This document shows positions 11,899 to 21,633 of a DNA stretch of 64,000 nucleotides, in pieces. The position numbers and the translations under genes are program-made. The notes beneath the pieces are model-generated. The model made no database searches. It was not told where the DNA came from and saw only the letters and a list, made by a program, of their open reading frames with translations. This DNA comes from Arsenophonus sp052174475 (GTDB lineage Bacteria; Pseudomonadota; Gammaproteobacteria; Enterobacterales; Enterobacteriaceae). The stretch is taken from assembly GCA_052174475.1 (NCBI GenBank), contig JBQMRO010000044.1:62001-126000 (forward strand). Direction: 5' to 3'. Position 1 is the first letter of the stretch, and every line of letters starts with the position of its first letter.

Positions 11899-12161
11899 AT
11901 AACTTAGAATGCATAGATTTTTTATTAAAAGAAACTTTTATTGCAATTAATTTAATAGATATAAATTGCGCAAAAATTCGCATTTTATAAGTTTTTTTCA
12001 AAAATAGAATTTTTTCATCAGTATAAGTATAGTAAGGTAACATTTTTAATCAGCTTGAATAGCAATAAAATAATATTTTTAATTATTCTATTAGTTATGG
12101 AGCTGATAATTATCTTATGTCCTTTTAACATAAAAATGTTAATCATATGATTGGAGATCAC

Positions 12162-14048
12162 ATGCAAAACTCATGGAATTTAATTGCAAATTTTTTTAAA
12201 TTTATTTGGCGATTGCTTAATTTTATTAGACGATTTCTTACTAGTTTTATCTGTCTTTTTTTGATCTTTATCACAGCAAGTAGTTATTTTGTCTATAAAA
12301 GTGAAAAAAAATTGACTAGCCAATATCATGGCGCGCTACTTATTGATTTACAAGGTGTGATTGTTGATCAAGTCTCTATCCCTAATCCTTTTAATAAAAT
12401 TAAAATGAGTCGTGAATTATTAGGCTCATCAAGCAATCGTATAAAAGAAAACTCTTTATTTGAAATTATAAATATTATTCGCTTGGCAACTTATGACAAA
12501 AAAATTACTGGTATTGTTTTACAATTAGATAATCTAATTACTTCCGATCAGTCATCCTTACAATATATTGGTAAGGCATTAACAGAATTTAATCAGGCGG
12601 GAAAACCTATTTATGCAATAGGGAATAGCTATAATCAATCACAATATTATTTAGCGAGTTTTGCCAATTATATCTATATGTCACAAGAAGGTAATGTTGG
12701 AATTTATGGTTTTTCAACCAATAAACTCTATTATAAGACGCTATTGAATAACCTAAAAGTCAATAGCCATATTTTCCGTATTGGCACCTACAAATCAGCG
12801 GTAGAGCCATTCATTAGTGATGATATGTCACCTGAAGCGCGTGAAGCTGATAAAGTTTGGATTAATTCATTATGGCAACATTACTTATCAACTGTTGCGC
12901 AAAACCGCCAAACGACACCAGAAAATATTTTTCCAGGAGCTGATAAATTGATTGAAGAAATGAAAAGCGTTAATGGTGATAGTGCGCAATATGCGATTAA
13001 ACAAAAACTTATTGATCATATTTTTACTAATGCAGTTATAGAGAAAGAATTAAGCAAAAAATTTGGTTGGAATGATAAAGATCAGCATTTTAATTACATT
13101 AGTATTTATGATTATCCAAATGAACAACTACAACAAAGTCAACTGATGCAAAAAAAACAATCTGATGATCAACCTGGCAATATTGCTGTAATAATTGCCC
13201 AAGGTGCTATTATTAATGGATCACAAAAGCCTGGTATGATAGGCAGCGAGACAATTGTGGCGCAAATACGTAAAGTACGACTTAACCCTGATATCAAAGC
13301 TATTATTTTACGTGTTAATAGTCCTGGTGGCAGTGTTACTGCTTCAGAAGCGATACGTAATGAATTGATTGCTGCCCGTGACGCTAATAAACCCATTGTA
13401 GTCTCGATGGGAGCAATGGCAGCATCAGGTGGTTATTGGATTTCAACACCAGCCAATTATATTTTTGCCAGTCCAACAACTCTGACCGGTTCAATTGGTA
13501 TTTTTGGTGTAATAAATACCTTCGAAAAAAGTTTAGGTACAATTGGTGTTCATACTGATGGTGTCTCTACTACTCCATTAGCGGATATCTCAGAGATAAA
13601 AGGGATTAATAAACAATTTTCTGACTTGATGCAAATCACTATTGAAAATAGCTATCATACTTTCATAAAGTATGTGGCTCAGGCGCGTCATAAAACACCA
13701 GAAGAGATAGATAAAATTGCTCAAGGTCGAGTATGGGTAGGTTTAGACGCTCTACAAAATGGTCTGGTTGATAAACTAGGTGATTTTGATGATGCAGTAA
13801 CCAAAGCTGCTGAATTAGCTAAAATTACTATACCTTCACTTAATTGGGTGAAGCCTGAACGTTCTTTTATTGATCAATTAATACTTGAATTAACTTCAAT
13901 TGGTGAAGCAATGATACCCAATACACTACAACTGTTAGTGCCGAAAAAAATAACTAATGAATTTCAACAACAAATAAAATTTATTCAGCATATGAATGAT
14001 CCACAAAATCGCTACGCATTTTGTTTAAATTGTAGTGATGTGTATTAA
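12162..14048 (+). CDS. sppA: Signal peptide peptidase SppA (protease IV)
   Basis: Inner-membrane serine peptidase that degrades cleaved signal peptides. With the start at 12162 the product has 628 residues (E. coli 618) and is colinear throughout. One N-terminal membrane anchor lies at about residues 25-46, followed by two tandem ClpP-like domains. The general-base lysine sits in GTYKSAVEPF (about Lys211) and the nucleophile serine in MAASGGYW (about Ser422); both are intact. The ATG at 12162 is preferred over 12147 because ggagat lies just before it and it aligns with the E. coli start. The C-terminus NDPQNRYAFCL is conserved. An IS1595 element begins two bases after the stop codon, replacing the usual ansA. 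Confidence 0.96.
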   Translation: MQNSWNLIANFFKFIWRLLNFIRRFLTSFICLFLIFITASSYFVYKSEKKLTSQYHGALLIDLQGVIVDQVSIPNPFNKIKMSRELLGSSSNRIKENSLFEIINIIRLATYDKKITGIVLQLDNLITSDQSSLQYIGKALTEFNQAGKPIYAIGNSYNQSQYYLASFANYIYMSQEGNVGIYGFSTNKLYYKTLLNNLKVNSHIFRIGTYKSAVEPFISDDMSPEAREADKVWINSLWQHYLSTVAQNRQTTPENIFPGADKLIEEMKSVNGDSAQYAIKQKLIDHIFTNAVIEKELSKKFGWNDKDQHFNYISIYDYPNEQLQQSQLMQKKQSDDQPGNIAVIIAQGAIINGSQKPGMIGSETIVAQIRKVRLNPDIKAIILRVNSPGGSVTASEAIRNELIAARDANKPIVVSMGAMAASGGYWISTPANYIFASPTTLTGSIGIFGVINTFEKSLGTIGVHTDGVSTTPLADISEIKGINKQFSDLMQITIENSYHTFIKYVAQARHKTPEEIDKIAQGRVWVGLDALQNGLVDKLGDFDDAVTKAAELAKITIPSLNWVKPERSFIDQLILELTSIGEAMIPNTLQLLVPKKITNEFQQQIKFIQHMNDPQNRYAFCLNCSDVY

Positions 14049-14050
14049 TA

Positions 14051-15092
14051 AAACTATCTTGATAAAGGTTAATTACCTTGCTCACAAAGTAATTTGTAAT
14101 TAAATCTGTATTTTAATTGTTGTAGTTTTACACAATCTTCTCCAGGCTAGAAATTTGGTAAATAAACGACATTATAGTATGGAATTTACTCAGCCATCCT
14201 TTTAATCAGTTGATAAAACTGTTTACATTTTGAATATAAAATTCCTTACCAATAATTCTATAGTTATCTCGCCTTATTAGGCGATGGTAACTAATTTCAT
14301 GCTTGTTGGGAAAACTTCCATATCATTTAACTCTATCCGAATAAAGGATCAACTCTTATCAATGATTGTCTCAAGAAAACAGCTAACATACTCTGCATTA
14401 ATCTCTTCAAGAGTTTTATTACTCACATGACTTGTCGATTTGATGTAATCAAGATCGCATTTATTCTTTCCCTTTATCTCATGCTCTCCCGCATTTTTTA
14501 GCTTTTCTATGTAGAATATAACCTTTTCTTTTAAAGAATTTAGGAAAAATATTTTTCGATGGCAACAATACTATTTAATGCATTTATGTTGACGGCTCTA
14601 TCGCCGCTGAAGCAAGAAAGTAATGACGTCAATCTAAACGCTGTTTTTAAACTAATATCTGTTTCTTTTGCTGACTCCCGGTAAAGTTAAGTTATTCAAG
14701 ATGCATCATAGATAATTAAACCATTTATTCTTGTAATATAGTTTTACCAGAGAGGGCTTCTAATCAAATTATTAAATGGGTTCCTGTAATCGGGGATTTT
14801 ACAATGATATGCTATAACCGTAATGAACGGGTTCCCAGTAAAAACATATCAGTGTGATAATATATAGGCAGGATAAAGTGGATTGAGTTAATTCAATGCA
14901 TAAATCAACATAATCTGATAGATTATCACCAAGTCAACTAATGAATGAGATACAGCATTATATTTGGAGAGAGTGAAGGAAGCGGTATCTTTGATCTGCA
15001 TGACTGTTTGCTTTTTTATGTCAAATTCTGTTAGGAAGAATCCTTCTTATAGAATATAATGGTATTTTACTAATAACATTTTCTAATATACC
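14051..15092 (-). mobile_element. Decayed IS1595-family element, full length
   Basis: About 1.04 kb. The minus strand in shifting frames reads like an IS1595 transposase: ITGTHL (family LTGTPLARLR), then SLKTAF, then FFLNSLKEK (family FFLESFKGK), then KHEISYHR near the C-terminus. Eroded terminal inverted repeats can be matched with the copies at 25879 and 47861. No target duplication is visible. It begins two bases after the sppA stop codon. Confidence 0.8.
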
Positions 15093-15124
15093 CTCTTGTT
15101 ATTACTATTTATTCTAATATTAGT

Positions 15125-16512
15125 GAGTTATTAGTAAATCTAGTGTATAATACTAAGATTACACTCTGATGCTTTGTGTATCTGTTCTTCATTCTTGAAA
15201 TTAAATATTTATCACCAGAGTTTTACAGCAGATAAACCCACATTTAGCCGATTCTAGTTTTTCTGAGCAAATGGGATAGTCAGCTTCAATACCATTCAAA
15301 GGGTTATTTTTAAAGTATAGCCATTAATCCATCGGCTTCGGTAACCTCAGTATCATAAAAACCCGAATCAATTAGATTCGTTATTCTTATTGATGCCCAG
15401 TGTACTAACGGGCAGTCGTAGGATGCAGTAGCTCTTTTCGTTCTTTCTTTACTTTCTTAATCACTGCAGAATATTCGTTGAAACCCTTGCAATAAAACAT
15501 TAAGGATTTTATTAGCAGCATTACAGATCTCTGCTACCAAAAGCTCTGCCAACTCACCCTTAACTTTTCCTTATATGCCTTTTGTAAATGAAGTTATCAC
15601 ATCAGTTGTTTTATGTATCTAGCAGCATTGATGCTGCGTGTCTAGGAATATTTTTGCCATTGCTTACTAAAAAGCAATGGTACCGCCTTCCCATAGGAAG
15701 GCTAGAAGATGCGGTTAAGTCCACCGCAATTGCAGCAGACTGCTAAAAGTTAAATTCAATTTATTCTGACTCTCGATAATCATCTTTGACCGCAATGAGC
15801 TCCTTGCATTTATGATTAATAAAGCCGACATAATTGTAGAAAAAGACAATCAGTTTGCCTTAACAAGACTGGGTGGTGTATATCATAGGATAAGGAATAA
15901 ACGTAAGTGTATCGCTTAAATTACGCAGGGGGATCCCATTATCGATGCTTTTTAAGGCATCGATGTTTCAAGCCTGCTAATGGTCTTTTGGCAGGAAGCT
16001 ATATATTTTTATCTAAAACTTTACAGGGCTTTATGAAATTACCTGAGATGACGCTTCGCATATACACTAACCATAGTGCGCCTCTTCGCCACTTTTGTAC
16101 GTTTCAGATAAGGCGGTAGCAATAAAGCTGTAAGCATATTTCGTTATTCTTACAATCTCTAATATTCGGCGTTTTAATCGCAATATTGCTAATACCAGCC
16201 TGTATGGTTCGTTATAACAAATAACCCATTACAATCAACGAGATAACTTGCCGAAAAAGTGGCCTTGAACATGTTGTTGCGGCATGGCTTTAAACTCTAA
16301 TTTAACAGCGGCTCTATCAGTTCTCCTGACACTATTATGGATACGTTCACATGCAAGAGATTATAGATGATATCTAGTTTAGAGAATAGCTGTAGAGTAA
16401 ACTTTTCATGGCATATCATCTCATTGTTGTTAACATTAACTACGAAATTAATCAGCATGAGGAAATGCGCAGCCATTTCTAAATCTCCATGTACCAGAGA
16501 TGAATATAACTC
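15125..16512 (-). mobile_element. Decayed IS256-family element, minus strand
   Basis: Same family and orientation as 10482-11898. It starts gttattagtaaatctagtg, has the shared C-terminal antisense tract near 15400-15480, and carries the N-terminal part near 16300-16400. It sits about 30 bp from the IS1595 remnant, so the two form a composite block between sppA and hemH. No intact frame. Confidence 0.8.
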
Positions 16513-16802
16513 CATTAAATAATTAAATAATTTTATTAACTAAAATAGTAAAAATAATTAAATGAAATTTAATTCAAACATTTACTTTTATTTTCATAAA
16601 AGTAAATAATAAAAAACGTTAAAAATACATTAAACGTAATAAATAATTTAGCATGTTACACAACAGCAATGATTTATATTGCTAGTCTAAATATAGAATT
16701 TAAAAAATATTAGTTAATGTAAACCATTACAAACAAATTATTATACTGAAAAGTATAAATATATGATAGCGTCCATATCACTAATATAACTTTTAATTCT
16801 AT

Positions 16803-17771
16803 TTAATTAATCATTAAATCTCTAACTAATTTAACCATTAGCATAATATGGTTATCGGAGGCATTAAGTGCAGGTATATAATGATATTTTTTTCCACCAG
16901 CGGCATAAAATAATTTTTTATTTTTTACCGCAATTTCCTCTAGCGTTTCTAAACAGTCCACTGAAAAACCTGGACACAATAGCTTAACATGTTTAATTCC
17001 GCTCTTGGCTAACCTTTTTAAGGTAACATCAGTGTAAGGGGTAAGCCAGAGCTCAGGACTAAAACGTGACTGATAAGTCATAATAATTTTATTAGCAGGA
17101 AAATTAATTAATTCACTAAATAAACGGGTTGTCAATTCACATTCCTGCGGATAAATATCACCTGTTTTTGCATAACGTTTAGGAATGCCATGATAAGAAA
17201 GCAATAATCGATCAGGTTCACCATATCGTTCAAAACTTAACTCAACTGACTTTTTTAATGCATCAATATAAGAAGGATGATCGGCATAACTACGAATAAA
17301 GTGAAGGCCGGGTATGGTTCGATATTTTTTTAAAGATCGGCTTATTGCATCAAAAACTGCCGCTGTGGTTGAACCAGAATATTGCGGATAAAGTGGTAAC
17401 ACAATTATGTTTTTAACCTGCTTAATTAATAATTTATCTATTGCTAATGCAATAGAAGGTGAACCATAACTCATACCTAATTCGACAGGAATAGCAGGAA
17501 GTTGTTTTGTCAGTGCAACCAGCTGTTGTAAACTATAATTTAACAATGGCGAACCAGCTTCAGTCCAAATTGATTGATATAATTTACATACTCTTGGTAA
17601 GAGTAATGGTAAAATAACTAAATTTAATAACGGTTTCCAAATTATCCTTGAAATATCAATAACTCTTGCATCATTAAGAAATGATGTCAAAAAACGTTTT
17701 ACTGCCTCTGGTGTTGGTGCATCAGGCGTCCCTAAGTTAACTAATAAAACAGCATACTTCTTATTACTCAT
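16803..17771 (-). CDS. hemH: Ferrochelatase
   Basis: Last step of haem synthesis: inserts ferrous iron into protoporphyrin IX at the inner face of the membrane. The 322-residue product (E. coli 320) aligns end to end. It has the N-terminal block VLLVNLGTPDAPT, PLYPQYSGSTTA, the catalytic histidine in LLSYHGIPKRY (His194) and the acidic partner in VDCLETLEEI (Glu275). The frame is clean. In E. coli hemH follows adk; here both sides are IS remnants and AT-rich spacer, so it stands alone. An intact haem gene suggests that respiration or haem enzymes are still used. Confidence 0.96.
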   Translation of the reverse strand: MSNKKYAVLLVNLGTPDAPTPEAVKRFLTSFLNDARVIDISRIIWKPLLNLVILPLLLPRVCKLYQSIWTEAGSPLLNYSLQQLVALTKQLPAIPVELGMSYGSPSIALAIDKLLIKQVKNIIVLPLYPQYSGSTTAAVFDAISRSLKKYRTIPGLHFIRSYADHPSYIDALKKSVELSFERYGEPDRLLLSYHGIPKRYAKTGDIYPQECELTTRLFSELINFPANKIIMTYQSRFSPELWLTPYTDVTLKRLAKSGIKHVKLLCPGFSVDCLETLEEIAVKNKKLFYAAGGKKYHYIPALNASDNHIMLMVKLVRDLMIN

Positions 17772-17817
17772 GCTAAATTGGCTCCATTTTATTTTTGCTA
17801 ACTATTTATAACCTTAG

Positions 17818-18068
17818 AGTTATACTTATTTCTGGTATACGGAGTTTTAGAGATACTCCTGTATTCTTATGATTTATTTCATGAATGATTTTAACAACAG
17901 AGAGATGATATGCTATGAAAATTCTAGTGTACTGGTATCTATAAAACCAGATATTATCTATAATCTCTTGTATGAATTCATTCGTAATGGCGCTAGGCAA
18001 CTGATAGGCGCCGCTGTTGAGAATAACCTTAAAGCTATTATTCTGCTCACATGCTCAACGCTACTTTG
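17818..18068 (+). mobile_element. IS256 fragment, transposase N-terminal end
   Basis: The plus strand carries the first 250 bp of the family. It has the end tract gttatacttatttctggta, then a translation with LLYEFIRNGARQLIGAAVE that matches the IS256 N-terminus (LHELIRNGARQLI). Near 18068 the sequence switches to the opposite orientation without a spacer, giving a head-on chimera with the next feature. Confidence 0.8.
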
Positions 18069-19172
18069 TTGACGTGCCCAGTGTGCTAATAGGAAGGCAC
18101 AGAATGCCAGGCATTCTTTTCAATATTTCTCTAACATTTTCATCGCTAGCAGAGTACGTTAAAATGTTGCTAACAAAATATCAAAGGTTTTGTTATCGGC
18201 TATTACTGATTTCTAATAGATAAATCTCTCGCAGATCACCTTAACTTTCGATACTAGCATGCCTTTTGGGAGTGAAGCAAAATATTAGTTATCTTGTATC
18301 TCCAACAACGTTAATGCTGTGTGTTCAGGAGTATCTTTGCTATTGAATTCCAAAAACTAATGACGCTACATATCTCCATAGCAAGTCTATGAGATATGGT
18401 TAAACCACGCGCTCGAAAGCTATTAATAAGTTCGGACCAAGGCACTTCTAACTCTCGATAATCATCTTCGACTGCAATAAGCTCCTTATATCTACGCTAA
18501 CTGACTCAATAATAAATAAGCAAACAAAGTCGATAAGACTGTTTAATAAAAGCATATACCTTCAGCTAAGAAATAAATGTAGCGCATCACTTAAATCATG
18601 CTGACACCATTGTTAATGTTCTTCAAGTCACTGTTGCTTCAGTCTCCTGATAATACTGGTGGAGAGATCATATGCTTTCACCGAAAATCGTCTCTAGGAT
18701 TATGAACATCACTGGTTGAGATACCTCACATATACACAGCATGGTAACAACTCTTTGCTTCTTTTACTGCCATAGATAAGGCAGTAATGAGATATTGAAA
18801 CATATTCAATTATTACTGCGATTCCAATAAACTTTAGGCACTTTAATCTCAACATCTACAATACCTGTCTTATAGGTTTCTGTAGCAAATCATTACGGTC
18901 AACGAATTAACCCCATAGATAAGGGCATTCAGCATGTTATTAACTGTAGCTTTGAGTCGAGCTAATAGCCTAAATAGTGGTGCTATCAGCTACCCTGGCA
19001 CAATTACAGATGAGTTAATGCAAGGAATCACTATAATATCTGGTTTTACGGATAGCTATAGGCTAGATGTTTCATGGCATATCATCTTCCTGTTATTGAA
19101 ATCATTCATGAAATTAATCATCAGGGTACATTACCATCCTCAAAAAACCCATGCACCAGAAATGAAGATATC
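18069..19172 (-). mobile_element. IS256 fragment, minus strand, joined head-on
   Basis: From about 18069 the sequence follows the minus-strand copies (compare 28745 onward), starting inside the C-terminal part and ending at the family 5' end near 19172. Together with 17818-18068 this gives an element with two 5' ends in inverted arrangement. The open frame at 18934-19194 is antisense to the transposase. Confidence 0.75.
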
Positions 19173-19429
19173 TCCAAATCATAAAATAATATAATTACTT
19201 TTTATATAATCAGAAAAAATATTTTCTATATTATAAATAATATTAAGCTGATGGATTAATACCTATCAGCGCAACTAAACCTTTATACACTTTTTTTAAT
19301 TTTTAATTAAAATACAAAAAATTATTATAAGACAGTTGAAGAATGTTAACTAATAATTCACTATCCATTTATCTATACTGTATTTTCTATCCATAATTCC
19401 TTGAGCCTAGTAGGGGGGTACCCTACCAA

Positions 19430-20300
19430 CTCCATTATGATTAATAACTTTAAATGAAAGGATTGAGGCTATACGCTTTTACTGTCCAGTATTTCCAGGC
19501 TGGATTACTCTCTTTGCATGATTAAGTCAATACAATTGACATCTCGTATCATACCATTAATGCCAAAAGATTTACTAAAAATTACTTCAGAATTACAGAT
19601 CGTCGATATGATTTAGAATGCATTATTAACTAGAGTTTCTTCTAAATTATTTATTACTAATGATAATAATCCTGAAGAAGAAATAGTTAAAACTTTGATC
19701 GTATTTAATAAAGTTGAAGATTTGAAGAACCTTTTAAGGTGATCCATAACACCTGCTGCTTTCAGTCATTATTGTTAATAACTCTGTTTTGGACATATAA
19801 ATTAATACTTCTCGACAATCTCCAGGCGCAACAGGTAATCTTTCAATATTTATTGAAGCAGGTATTTAACCCTTGATCATTATCTATCAGATAGAGTAGA
19901 TGCTTGTCATCTATATCCAATAGATAGCGTCTTGAATTTGATGCATTAAGCAACTTAAGCAACTTTAATATACAAGCTCCTTGCACACCTTTAACTAATA
20001 AAATATCGTCTAAAATCTTCTGTTGGTTTATAGCAAGAAATTCTAAAAACTATTTACGTGTTTATCTTGCAAAATAATAGGAAATTATTAACGCTGTAAT
20101 GATTAGGAATATTTAAATTCTTACTGGTTTTATCTGATATAATCCACAATCAACCAAGCCATCATAAATTTTTCTTGGCATCATGACTGGTGTATTAGCT
20201 TAATAGCAATATTTCGTAGTCGCAGTCGGATATCGGATCGGCGATATCAGTAACTAATTAATATTAGGCAACATTAATTTTGCCGCCACGTAAATTTGTA
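19430..20300 (-). pseudogene. ftsP: ftsP/sufI remnant (multicopper-like divisome protein)
   Basis: The minus-strand translation in shifting frames follows E. coli FtsP (SufI). The tract near 20120-20150 reads LNIPNHYSVNNF (E. coli LPIPNHYGVDDF). Next comes LLNASNSRRYLLDIDDKHL (LLNASNSRRYQLQMNDGRPL) near 19900-19960. Finally RDVNCIDLIMQRES near 19510 matches WDVNRIDVTAQQG. Stops and frameshifts are frequent and the N-terminus with its Tat signal is not found. FtsP stabilises the divisome under stress and is a classical Tat substrate. The order parC-plsC-ftsP on one strand is the E. coli order, so this is decay in place. Confidence 0.85.
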
Positions 20301-20849
20301 TTCTAAGAAGTTAGAACCCCCCACTGATTGCCATAACAACCTCTTTAAAAGAGGTAATTATTATATACCAATTTTAAATCACTGCAATTTTCTACTTGAA
20401 TGGTTGCTTATAAATAATAAGCATTACAGCCAAAAATATTACTTTAATGTCTACCATCAAAAGATCAAAAAATATTTTTAACGTAATAAACAGCGGACGA
20501 TTGAAATCGTCTTTCAATAAGCACGTGATTGCTAATAATGAGTATCCTTCATTTTTTCCTGCGCTAACCGCAGGAAAAAGCATAGAAACACTCAAAGCTA
20601 TTCTTGATATTTTAAGAAATAGATTCCGATTTAATCGGATATCCTTTCTCCATAAAATATTAATAAGCTAGCGCCCATTTATTATTCATCAAGATAAATT
20701 CATACTTTATGATGCACTAATAATTGTATTATTAGAATTGATTGATAACTAAATTCAATTAGTGCAATAAATTAATACAATATCAAATGTTGATTTATTA
20801 TCAAATAATATTAGTTAGAAACTAACTTACTTAAAAATAAACTTAATTT
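20301..20849. other. Gene-poor stretch with an inverted repeat
   Basis: About 550 bp between the ftsP remnant and plsC, where the FtsP N-terminus would be expected. A perfect 11-bp stem with a 5-base loop lies at 20553-20579 (tttttcctgcg / cgcaggaaaaa). It has no T tract after the stem in either direction. The frames at 20392-20671 resemble no family I know. Confidence 0.4.
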
Positions 20850-21584
20850 TTAATTTGTCTTTTTCTCTATTTCTTCTACTTCTTTATTTAATTCTACAAT
20901 TTTAGCTTTGAATAAATCATAGCAATGTTTTACCAATTCATGCACGTTTTCCCGATTATACTTTTTTGTATCAACAGACGGTAGAATTTCGATAATCACT
21001 ATTCCATTATTCCAACGATTAAGTTTAATACGCCCTTCAGTTTCAGATAAACAGATTGGCACTATTGAAATTCCAGCTGTAATTGCTACATAAAATGCAC
21101 CGGTTTTAAATGGTAGTAAACCTTGACCACGACTACGGGTTCCTTCAGGAAATATCCAGACAGAAATTTTTCTTTTTTTAATCTGATTAACAATCTGTAA
21201 AATTGTATTGTGCGCTTTAGTCCGATTAGCTCTATCAATAAGAATATTACCGGCCAACCAATATAATTGGCCAAAAAAAGGGATAAAAACTAAACTTTTT
21301 TTACCCACAGTAACGGTATTTGGTTGGATTGCATTTGATATAGTTACCATATCATAATTATTTTGATGATTACCGATATAGATTCTGGGACTATAATCCT
21401 TCGCTTCAGAATGCACTCGACGAATAATGGTAATACCAAAAACATAAGATAATTTACCAAATAACCGGCCAAAGCGCATAACATGGTGTGGATTTCTTGG
21501 ACTTAATAAACAATAAAAACAACCTAACACGCAAATCAATATGGTAAATAGGATTACAATAATAATACGAACAATAGCTAACAT
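20850..21584 (-). CDS. plsC: 1-acyl-sn-glycerol-3-phosphate acyltransferase
   Basis: Makes phosphatidic acid from lysophosphatidic acid at the inner membrane. The product has 244 residues (E. coli 245). A strong N-terminal membrane segment covers about residues 4-27. The catalytic HX4D box appears as NHQNNYD (His73, Asp78), and the substrate-binding box FPEGTRSRG begins at about residue 145. VPICLSE is also conserved. The gene lies 49 bp after parC on the same strand and was followed by the now-decayed ftsP, so parE-parC-plsC may be one transcript. The lysine-rich tail fits the AT-driven drift seen elsewhere. Confidence 0.96.
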   Translation of the reverse strand: MLAIVRIIIVILFTILICVLGCFYCLLSPRNPHHVMRFGRLFGKLSYVFGITIIRRVHSEAKDYSPRIYIGNHQNNYDMVTISNAIQPNTVTVGKKSLVFIPFFGQLYWLAGNILIDRANRTKAHNTILQIVNQIKKRKISVWIFPEGTRSRGQGLLPFKTGAFYVAITAGISIVPICLSETEGRIKLNRWNNGIVIIEILPSVDTKKYNRENVHELVKHCYDLFKAKIVELNKEVEEIEKKTN

Positions 21585-21633
21585 ATTTACCTCAAATAAT
21601 AAGCAACTTCACACACCAATAAAAAATTAAAAA

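Noticed and set aside
20392..20671. Two overlapping frames of 67 and 74 residues on opposite strands
   Set aside because: Short, in AT-rich eroded sequence, with no ribosome binding site or family resemblance.
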